Positions 55,960-64,000 of a stretch of DNA of 64,000 nucleotides are shown in pieces. Numbering within the stretch: position 1 is the stretch's first letter; each line of letters opens with the position of its first letter. The stretch is from Blasia pusilla. Taxonomy: Eukaryota > Marchantiophyta > Marchantiopsida > Blasiales. Below the pieces are notes generated by a model. It did no database searches and was not told the origin of the DNA. It saw only the letters and a program-made list of their open reading frames with translations. Location: contig CM114274.1 of assembly GCA_050084515.1 (NCBI GenBank), positions 42,842,001 through 42,906,000 of the forward strand. The letters run 5' to 3'. The position numbers and the translations under genes were made by a program.

Positions 55960-56294
55960 TGTTGGATTCTCAACATCCACTTCTCTGAGCACCATTCATC
56001 CGATCGGCCCCCTTGTATGAGGAGAAGCCTAGATTGATGGTTCTAATTTAGACGTCGAAGGAGTCATAGTAATATGACGTAGGTGGTTTGAGGAGTAGCG
56101 TTACTAGGATTATCTAACCCTATATTGCATCAGGGTGCGGGGCAGCCTAATGCGTCGCGGGGGTCCATGGGCGCAGCCCTTGGTATGCCAAGATGACGCT
56201 AGGGTCCCGGTTCGTAGCCTCTGGAAAAAAATTCTATTAAAAGAAACGAAGAAAAATAGGTAAAAACCCTAGTTTCCCGAGTAGTGAAATAGTT
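55960..56294 (+). mobile_element. Copia-1 3' LTR, cut by M5
   Basis: Begins TGTTGGATTCTCAACATCC after the purine tract TTGAGGGGGAGGGA. It has an extra GC-rich stretch (about 56125-56225) relative to the solo LTR at 52291. It is interrupted at 56294 by M5 at GAAATAGTT, a site that reads GTGAAATAGTC in the uninterrupted LTRs. Confidence 0.88.
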
Positions 56295-56731
56295 GAGGTG
56301 CGGTAAGAGGAGGGGAAGGGAGGAGGGAGGAGAGAGGAAACTACCTTCAACCCAAAGAGATACTTTTTTTTTAAGAGAGTTTCCTATCATTTGAAGAGAG
56401 TTTCCGTAGGGTTGAAGAGAGTTTCCATAGGGTTGAAGAGAGGAAACTTTTTGTGTGATTTTTTTTGCACTTTTCTTCTCAGTTCTTAAGCACTCCCACA
56501 GATTTTTTTTTCCTCTTCCACATTTTAGCAACCCATGTGAGTCCGACAAGTTGCAATTTGCACAAAATTTAGAAAACTGAAAAATCAGTGGAATCATAAG
56601 TGTGGAACCAATCACTTTTTCCATCCAAGGTCTGGAAAAAATCTATAATTTGCCCTAGGTTGAATAGAGTTCAAGCTCAAAGTGAAGGTTTTGGAGAATG
56701 AAAGTATAATCTAAAATCTCATTTTGCATCC

Positions 56732-58216
56732 TCAAAGTGGTTTGTTTAGAATATTTTTCACTTCTTTGAGGGACAGAATTGGTTGGTGGATTTCTACTCC
56801 TACCTCCGACTCTCTTAAAACTACAAGCAACACATAGTACATGTGCTTATAAGGGAAATACCTTTTGCCACTTGTCTCTCTTTGGACAAAGTCATCACAT
56901 GAACATGTGGGAAAGCAATAGATGTGCACCACATACATCCCTGTGACACTTGAATTCACAATGTTGTTCCGGACCCAATACATCCTTCCTATTCCATTGC
57001 CATTGTGGACATCTTTTGTGGCGATGATCTCCATTTTTGCCTCCCGAGCTGATGCAATTCGCTTTGCTCTCTCCATCGTTGGCCTACATATTCTGTTTCT
57101 CTTCACCCCATTTCTAGACTCAAACATAAATAGTGGATTGAGATCATGCACCTTCTCCGGGTATATGTTGACATTAATCTTCGGTTGAATACAAAATGCA
57201 AAGGTCTCTGTAATGCAAACATGCTCCAAACTTCCTCCGTCTATGAGTCTGAAACCGGCACTTGTAAGATTGTCCACTTCGTCTTGAGTGCAATTTGTAC
57301 CTGCGGCAATCGGCCAAATCGTGGGGGTATTCCCTGGAGCTCCAATGGCAGTCGGATAAGACTTCCGAAAAGCGCAAGATTCATTTGGTAAGAAGAAGTA
57401 ATTCAATTGATCCCCGGTCTTTGTGAAACAATCAAAGGTTTTGAGTCCCCAAAATCCAGGCAGTGGTCGTCCAGACCTTGTACAGTTCTTATTTAGAAAA
57501 GTTTTGCATGCTCTCCTAATGCCATCAGATCATGCCCTGCAAGTGGATCCACGTCAAGGGTTGCTCCGAGATATATGCCACCATTTCAGGTTGCAATCCA
57601 CCTCTATGACCGGAATCCCATAATGTTGAACCACCCCAGCGATCGAATGTTGCGAACTTCTAGCAACGGAGGGCTTTTGAAATAAAACATTCACTGATTT
57701 TGGAGAAGTTACTCCATCACAAATTTAGGAGCAATCCGGGATCCTCGAATACCTGGGCGGCATAATTTCCTCATCCAAATCAATCACCGGGGTCGTTCCT
57801 CGATGCTGCCTCTTCACCTACCTGAAGTCAAGATACTTATCTGGTCTCCACGAGTCTCGCTCGGACTGCTCTACCACCATCTGTATGGGACGTCTTGAAA
57901 CTCGCCCACGAATATCCCCACCAATGTGTACGTCTTGCTCGAGGGAGTTCTCGATACGCACATAGAGTTTCTCATCACGAGATCTCACAGCCGCCCTAAC
58001 ATAGAGCTCGTAGATTGAAGGCCCCCTTCCTTTTGTTATGCCTTTTGTGAGGAAGATATGGGATGCTGCTGACTGTAGCATTGCTCTTGCCTGGTCTTGT
58101 TGGCATGCCTCCACAAGTGAAATTTTTTGGCATGCTTGTGATGACCTCCAGGAGGAATGAACACTTTCTGCTCCACTTGTGTTGGGGCAGAGGGCATTTT
58201 CATGAATGTTCAATCC
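56732..58216 (-). pseudogene. M5 gene A exon 2
   Basis: 224 codons are open at the 3' end (56732-57406) with the SWIM finger (CSCDDFVQRETSG, then FPYKH, so the third Cys is changed to Tyr in this copy). Upstream, 57818-58216 is open and contains NTSGAESVHSSWRSSQ with the likely catalytic Glu. The middle is shifted. Because a zinc ligand is lost, this SWIM finger is probably dead. Confidence 0.8.
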
Positions 58217-58723
58217 CTGCAACGACGGCAATATGAGAAGGGAACAAAAATAGCTTACAAGTCAAAGAAATAAGCTACCTGTCGGAACCAGACGGGTTGC
58301 AAGGCGGAGGCATCCCATGAACGACTCTGCGACCTGTCGGTTCTTGACGTATTGCAACACCCAGGAACCACCTAGTGCAGTCCGTCCGATTCCGACGGGT
58401 TGCAAGTAAATTTGGCCATGCGACTTGCAACCCGTCTTTTTCCAACTGGTTGCACACTCAGCAACCCGTCAACCCGTCTGATTCCGACGGGTTGCAAGTA
58501 AATTTGGCCATGCAACTTGCAACCCTTTGGATTCCAACTGGTTGCACACTCACGCAACCCGTCGGTTAGCGACGGGTTGAACACCCACGCAACCTGTCGC
58601 ATCCGACAAGTTGGTTGGCTTTTTCGGTTTGAAATCCCTATAGTGCCCACGCTTCTCAACTTGAGCTGCAACTCTTCAAGAAATTTTCAATGTGAGCTCG
58701 ACAAGACAAATTAGTGAACTCAC
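58217..58723 (-). repeat. M5 gene A intron with palindromes
   Basis: GT-AG intron. Six or so palindromes between 58275 and 58615, several of an asymmetric type (CAACCCGTCTTTTTCCAACTGG) that recurs in M3 at the same place. Confidence 0.78.
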
Positions 58724-59692
58724 CTCCCGCATGAAGTTTCCCCATTGTCTCATTCGTACAGTCCACCAACTTAGCCAAGAGCATAACTCTTTGTAGTTCC
58801 TCTCAATGACATGTTTCCTCCACCACCCATGAAGTTCTTCTTGGCATTCCATGGCATGTTTCAAGGTTTTGTTGTCCTTGCAGCGTTGGAGTAGAGTGAC
58901 ATGCTCCGTCCTCTTATTCTCCTTGATGCAAGATTTGGTGTACCGGATCACAGATTGTTGCCAATGGAAAGCATCCGACCTTTCCCTCTCCGGTTGAACC
59001 TCTCCACCCCAGAACACTTCCCTGATAGCAATCCACCCAGGTTGTGCATTGTCCGCCATGAACCCATAAATTTCCAGAGGTGGCCTTTTGTTTTCCTTCA
59101 CCACCTCCAATAAGAGTAACCATCACATCTTCAAACTGCCAACGTCTTCTGCTTTTACTTCACAGACAAATATAGTTTTGAGTCCTTTCTCCACATGGTC
59201 ACAAATTTGAGCACCCATTGTCAACCATCGGATGTTGTCAATGGGTGAGCACCCATTGACAACATCAGGAATTTCTTCAGGAAGTTTAACATTGTAACGA
59301 ACGTGTGAAGTTGGAGTCGATGCCGGATCTACTGAGCTAGGAGTTGCAAACGTAGAGCTCGGTGCACTAGGAAATTCTCAACCGTCTACTTGGGAAACAG
59401 AGGAATTTAGAGGCAAGCCGTAAACTCTGTATTGACCATTTGCTAGAGGTTAGAGATTCCATACCTTACGGTCTGCAATCACTGGCTGGATTGTCTCACC
59501 TATTATGTCCTCCGTACCGTCCACCCTAACATCCTTGGACACAAAGATGGTTCCAATTTGGAGAAGAAATCGAACTGAGAGAAAATTTTCATCCACTGGT
59601 ATGAAAGACTCACGAGCTTGCGGTCGAACGATTTTTGATTGAGGAAGGGTCGCTAGATGACTGCCACAAGTGAGCTTCACATAATTATCCAT
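58724..59692 (-). pseudogene. M5 gene A exon 1 with large internal deletion
   Basis: Both ends of the exon are present: MDNYVKLTCGSHLATLPQSK (start at 59692) with RFLLQIGTIFVSKDV, and the 3' part with GFMADNAQPGWIAI and WWTVRMRQWGNFMRE. The middle, about 1 kb with the Cys/His region and the first Asp, is missing. The junction near 59231-59266 is a perfect hairpin. Confidence 0.8.
59231..59266. repeat. Perfect 17-bp inverted repeat at a deletion junction
   Basis: GATGTTGTCAATGGGTG and its exact complement flank a 2-base loop. It sits where M5 gene A has lost about 1 kb and repeats sequence from both sides of the break, consistent with fold-back synthesis during repair. Confidence 0.85.
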
Positions 59693-59763
59693 TCCCAGAA
59701 TATTCCACCGGGAGGAGACTGAGAATATGAATGAGGATAAGAATGGGAATGGGTATGAGAATG

Positions 59764-59776
59764 TTTAATTTATAGT
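59764..59776 (-). promoter_or_regulatory. TATA box of M5 gene A
   Basis: CACTATAAATTAAA on the minus strand, same position relative to the ATG as in M2 and M4. Confidence 0.68.
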
Positions 59777-59867
59777 GAATAGGGACTGAGATTCTCCTCA
59801 CACAATTTGACCGACAAGATGATGTTTAGTAGGTGAGATTGTCTAACATGATGGATTCAATTCTGTT

Positions 59868-60710
59868 GCAACCTGTCGGAGTCCGATGGGTTGCAAACTT
59901 TGGGAATCAGAGACGTGGGTTACGAAGCACCCTGTTCCGTTTTTTTGTTTCCGTGTCCCAATGCAAGTTGGAACCCCTCGGATTCCGTTGGGTTCGTATC
60001 CCCTTCTTGCCGATCAATGGTCTTTTGAGTCGATTTTGCTAGCATCAAACACGAGACATCGCTTGCATTTGCTAAGGCAACCAATCGTTGGGGACTGTTA
60101 CGGGATTTTCCAACTCAGGGTAGACCTTATGACCCGTCGGATTGCAAGGGGTTGCCTCGGAACTATGCCTTATCGCATTGTTACCCGAGGGATAGAAAAG
60201 CATGCAACCTGTCGATAACCAACGGGTTGCCCAGGTACCTCGCCTATTACCCCATGATGAGGGAAGCGTGCAACCCGTCGGCCTCCGACAAGTTGCGCGG
60301 GTACCCCGCCTTGTCACGCTTATATGAAGGAAGCGTGCAACCCGTCGGCCTCCGATAAGTTGCGCGGGTACCCCGCTTTGTTATCCCAAGATGAGGGAAG
60401 CGTGCAACCCGTCGGCCTCCGACGGGTTGCGCAAATCCTCGCCTTGTAACGCTTACATGAAGGAAGCGTGCAACCCATTGGCCTCCGACGAGTTGCGTGG
60501 GTACCCCGCCTTGTTATCCCAAGACGAGGGAAGCGTGCAACCCCCCGGTCTCCGACGGGTTGCGCGGGTACCTCACGTTCTTGCCCGAAGACGGCGGAGG
60601 CGCGCAACTTTTCGATCTCCGACAGGTTTCTAGGATAGCTCAGCTTTTCAACCCGAGGAGGACGGATGCCTGCGGGAAGCGTGCAACCCCTCGGAGTCGT
60701 CGGGTTGGTG
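59868..60710. repeat. M5 intergenic palindrome array
   Basis: Units near 59868, 59970, 60131, 60203, 60270, 60337, 60405, 60472, 60537, 60603 and 60681. The inner units are spaced 65-68 bp. Here many spacers are near copies of each other (GGGTACCCCGCCTTGTTATCCC), unlike the M2 array, so this array expanded recently by tandem duplication. Confidence 0.88.
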
Positions 60711-60797
60711 GTTTTCACGTCCAGACTTCCATAACGGCCAACAGGTCGCCGTCAAAACGACGGTGCGACCCAAGGGTCAGCCCAACGGCTCGAAAAG

Positions 60798-60805
60798 TAT
60801 AAATA
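60798..60805 (+). promoter_or_regulatory. TATA box of M5 gene B
   Basis: TATAAATA in CGAAAAGTATAAATAGGC, 197 bp before the ATG at 60995. Confidence 0.7.
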
Positions 60806-60994
60806 GGCAAGGGTTCACTCATTTCCGGTTTTTCATTTCGCGATCTTGATTGCTCTTGTGTGCAGTAGGTGACCACATACCAAGGGGCGCTTTACAGAGC
60901 GACTCATCGCAACATCCGCAAGGCGACTCATCAAGGCGACTCATCGTGCATAGAAAGTAACTTCGTTGTCGAGGAGGAGGCATTTTCGGGAACT

Positions 60995-61609
60995 ATGACA
61001 AGGAAAAAATCTCAAGCAAGCAAGGTTGGGAGCTTCACTCCCAAGTCCATGAGGACTCCTGCGTCACCATCTCCAGGGCCTCGTTCGGCCAATGAGATAA
61101 GGTAGCAAGATATCGAGGAGCGAGAGCTTCTTGCAAAACGTATTTTGCAAGCGCTCAAAAAACAAAACGTAGAGGCTGAGGCGTCGCAGGCCTTGAAGAA
61201 AAGGATCGCCGAGAAAAAGCGTGAAAAGAAGCATCTGGACACGTCAGTGAGGAGAGCAGAATTGGAAAAAGCTTGAAGGGAAAAGGCGATTGAGGGTATA
61301 TAAGAAAGCCCTGCTCGTCCAACCGAAAGTGTTGAGATGCAGAAAATATCCCCGATGAAGTCCGGGGACACAATCAATATAAAATCGGGTGAGGAAACGG
61401 CCGAAGTGCAAGTGACGGACGATGAGGTCATGAGGACCGCCAGCGTGGAGATGGTGGACATCTTTGAAGAAGTAAGAGAGCATTCTTCCTTGTCTTTGAG
61501 CCCGGCGGAAGAAATCGACCTCTATCGAATCGACGAGTTTCCAGTGGACTTGCCAGCTGCTGTCCCACAGCAGTTGGCGGGCCAAGACAACAACCCAATC
61601 TTTGAGCGG
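60995..61609 (+). pseudogene. M5 gene B exon 1
   Basis: MTRKKSQASKVGSFTPKSMR start, a stop at about 61103, then the coiled-coil stretch (shifted, with a stop at 61276) and an open acidic half (PAEEIDLYRIDEFPVDLPAA) to the donor GAGCGG before GTAAGAA. The short intron 1 follows (61610-61707). Confidence 0.7.
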
Positions 61610-61707
61610 GTAAGAAACGATCTTTGATCTTTGAGTTATGTGAAGGCCCATGTTGCAATTCATTGGCAATTCAGTGTAGTTTATTGACTTTATCCCCGTT
61701 GTGACAG

Positions 61708-61923
61708 GTTGTAAAGCAGATGGATTGAGGGGACAAAATTCAGTTGGATGCGGAACCTCTATTTCTTCATCAAGGATGGAAACCACAGGTTCATGGCGTG
61801 GACCCAATTTGCAGAGGAGCGCCAAAATTCATTGGAGGCGCATTTTTGCGTGAAGGTAGTCGTGCTAAATCCATACCCTCATCACATGGCGACCGTGGAA
61901 ATGGCCATGCATGCCATGAACAC
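61708..61923 (+). pseudogene. M5 gene B exon 2: ParB-like domain, first half deleted
   Basis: After VKQM about 255 bp present in M2 and M4 is missing. The rest is open in one frame: GTKFSWMRNLYFFIKDGNHR, FMAWTQFAEERQNSLEAHF and HHMATVEMAMHAMNT up to the donor. The DGNHRFMAW signature is unchanged. Confidence 0.68.
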
Positions 61924-62456
61924 GTAAGTTTCCTCTTCCTTTTTTTTTTATAACTGCAAACCGTCGGACTTTGACGAGTTGTTTAACTAGTGGTAACAAA
62001 ACATCGGATGCCTTAAAGAAACTCGTCGGAGTTCGACGAGTTGCTTGACGGGCCGCTATTTTTAGGATGTTTTTGGCCGAAAGAAACTCGTCGGAGTCCG
62101 ACGGGTTGCATTCGCCGCCACGATTAGGTGCTCGGAGTAGGGGAGCTTGATTTTTGGAGTCAAATTGCAGCTTTACTTGAAATTGCTCAACCTATCGGAC
62201 TCCGACGGGTTGATGTGTTCACTTTTTCCGTGGAAACCACTCTCTGAATACAAATCATCTGACAACCCGTCGGACTCCGACGGGTTGTAACCAGGAAATC
62301 ACAAATCTGAATGCAATCCGTGGGACTCTGATGGGTTGCAATATTTACCTCTTAGCTACCATTTTGACCATGAAGTGTAACGACCTTTCGGAGTCTGACG
62401 GGTTGCAAAAACCCATGTAGCTTGCAAAAATTCTTATAGTGTGTTTGGATGTGCAG
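61924..62456 (+). repeat. M5 gene B intron 2 with palindromes
   Basis: About seven palindromes between 61955 and 62408, including CAACCCGTCGGACTCCGACG at about 62263. Bounded by GTAAGT and GTGCAG. Confidence 0.82.
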
Positions 62457-64000
62457 GATTGCTTCCTAGGGGAACGTCATCCACCACTGGATCCAAGATT
62501 GCGACCGGGTGAAGAAAGTGCTAACGACGCACCCGACATAGTACAAGGGGCTCTTGGGCGACGCTCTTGTAAATGAGATGTTGGCGAAGGGGGCTCAAAT
62601 AAAAAAAAAGACTTGGGCAAATACATTTATTTCCCAAGATGCAGTTGTGACAATCCTTTGCTGGTCGAAGATACAGGCCGCCAAGAAGAGCGCTTCATTG
62701 GAGCTGGAGCGGAGGGAGAACGTGTCTGCGTCTGAGCTTGCTAAGTTCATCCAAGCTGCAGTATCTACAGCTACAAAGTACACTTCAAGCAAGATGCAGC
62801 GCTACATCGCCATTCTCAACCCCGAACTTAGCCCCGATTTCTACAAGGAGCTCAAGGCGATAATCAAGCGCCAGCAGAAGAGGGATGAAGATCCACAGGG
62901 TCGGATTGGGGAGAAAGTGTCTCTCGACCGCGTCCATAGATTTGCCTTGTCTGGACTTTCAGAATTTAGCAGAATCTGACTGATGAGAATCAGTCTCGAG
63001 GGCACAGAGGCCCAAAAGAGGGCGGCACACCATCCTCCGAGTGTCTCTGATCTAGTGACCTCCCACTGGCTCCGTGAATGGTCATTTTGGGACGCATTGC
63101 CGCTTCTCAGGAAGTCCATGCTCGTGGGTCTCCAAGCGGAGCTGAAAAAAATAGAGCCTGTTCCAGTGGAAGCAAACCTGGAGAGTGTTGAAGATTTTGA
63201 ACTTTGGCTTGATGACATCCGGAACAAGCCTATGAAAAACCAAGGCTTCAGGATGATGTCCAAGGATCACATCCTCCCTCAGGTAGACCAGGATGAAGAA
63301 ATAGAGGCGAAGAAAAGGGATTTTGCAAAGAAGAAGCGAGATCTTCAAGAGCAGGCGGCCGATGCATCTCAACAAAGAGCTGCCCAACGGATGGTGTTTA
63401 GGTACCTCATCCATTGTAAGAATGCAGGTACCTGGCGAATAATACCGGCAACTTGCAAATTATGGGTTTCTCCGCCTGATGGAGAGGCATTTTCCATGTA
63501 CGACATGGAGATGGCTCAAAGCATGTCCGACTGGGAGGTGGAGAATTGCTCAATCTAGTTGGACTTCAACGACCCCGAGGACATCATCGAAAACAATCTT
63601 CAACGCGTGTATGATGCAGTGGCCGTAGGTAGGGACGACATCCCGAATTTCATGCTTCTTGAAGACTTTTTCAAAGGAGATGCGGAGGAGCAAGCCCTCG
63701 AGATAGCGGAGTTGGTGTCCAAGGTCGTCACCGCCAAGGACAAATCTACAGCGGGTCTGAAAGCAAAGGAAAAGGGATCGAAGAATTTTGAGGCCGATTC
63801 CTCCAAAATAGAGGCTGAGAATTCAAGGCGAGAGGCTAAATCGTCCGAGTGAGCAGGGAGAGAGGGCCGGACCAGGTCCTCTGCCAAGAAAACTCCAACA
63901 GAGTCCGAGGTAATAGCGACCCCAACAAGCCAACCGCAGACTCAGGAAAAGCAGAAGCGAGAGGCGCTAGGTTTGTCCCAGGGAGCAAACGAGGATGTGG
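62457..64000 (+). pseudogene. M5 gene B exon 3, helical middle, runs off the window
   Basis: Three long frames (62554-62979, 62983-63558, 63559-63852) cover the middle domain: ALVNEMLAKGAQIKKKTW, HWLREWSFWDALPLLRKS, FSMYDMEMAQSMSDWEVENC. They are separated only by single stops in one frame (62977, 63556, 63850), so the coding frame is otherwise kept over nearly 1.4 kb. A Glu/Ser/Lys linker follows to 64000. The methyltransferase-like domain, if present, lies beyond the window. Confidence 0.68.

Larger units (their letters stand above)
56295..64000. mobile_element. MULE copy M5, cut by window end
   Basis: Starts GAGGTGCGGTAAGAG at 56295 in the copia-1 LTR; GAAATAGTT (56286-56294) is the expected target duplication. 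Gene A on the minus strand, gene B on the plus strand, as in M2. Both genes have internal deletions. The element continues past 64000, so the methyltransferase part cannot be judged. Confidence 0.88.

Overview
The window looks like repeat-rich nuclear DNA of a large streptophyte genome (a charophyte alga or an early-diverging land plant). The clues are a copia primer-binding site complementary to plant initiator tRNA-Met, GT-AG introns with TATA boxes, Ty1/copia and Ty3/gypsy elements, and a gypsy element carrying a DNMT3/DRM-like cytosine methyltransferase, a capture I recall being reported for charophyte retrotransposons. The species cannot be fixed from this sequence. I see no host gene. 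Nearly every long ORF belongs to a transposable element and most are broken by stops or frameshifts.

The main find is a family of 11-12 kb Mutator-like (MULE) DNA transposons, present as five copies: M1 (before 1-4299), M2 (10623-23033), M3 (26147-28049 plus 39450-40801), M4 (28050-39449) and M5 (56295 to past the window end). The ends are GA-rich inverted repeats starting GAGGTGCGGT on one side and GGGG(A/G)CTGGT on the other, with 9-bp target duplications (CCCAAAGTC for M2, CACTTGTGT for M4). Two genes diverge from a shared promoter region. Gene A is a two-exon MULE transposase with an N-terminal Cys/His region, a split D-D-E core and a C-terminal SWIM zinc finger. Gene B has four visible exons: a charged N-terminus, a ParB-like domain with a DGNHR motif, a helical middle of unknown function, and an amino-methyltransferase-like domain with altered motifs. 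The introns and the A/B intergenic region are packed with about 27-bp palindromes (arms GCAACCCGTCGG and CCGACGGGTTGC) spaced roughly 60-67 bp apart; arm substitutions are often matched on the other arm.

Layout. 1-4299: M1 gene A. 4300-10622: GC-rich minisatellite, reverse gypsy gag remnant, CT microsatellite, solo LTR and unassigned AT-rich DNA. 10623-23033: M2, the most complete copy. 23043-24184: diverged tandem repeat and LTR fragment. 24185-56294: a nest. Copia-1 (5' part 24185-26146, 3' part 54531-56294) holds M3, which holds M4, and then copia-2 (41230-43165 and 53936-about 54530), which holds gypsy G1 (43166-53935), which holds two solo LTRs. 56295-64000: M5, inserted in the copia-1 3' LTR.

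Gypsy G1 carries gag, protease, a cytosine-C5 methyltransferase domain, reverse transcriptase, RNase H, integrase and a C-terminal PHD finger, plus a 5S-rRNA-derived segment near its 5' end. Two unrelated transposon classes in one window therefore carry DNA-methyltransferase-type genes.
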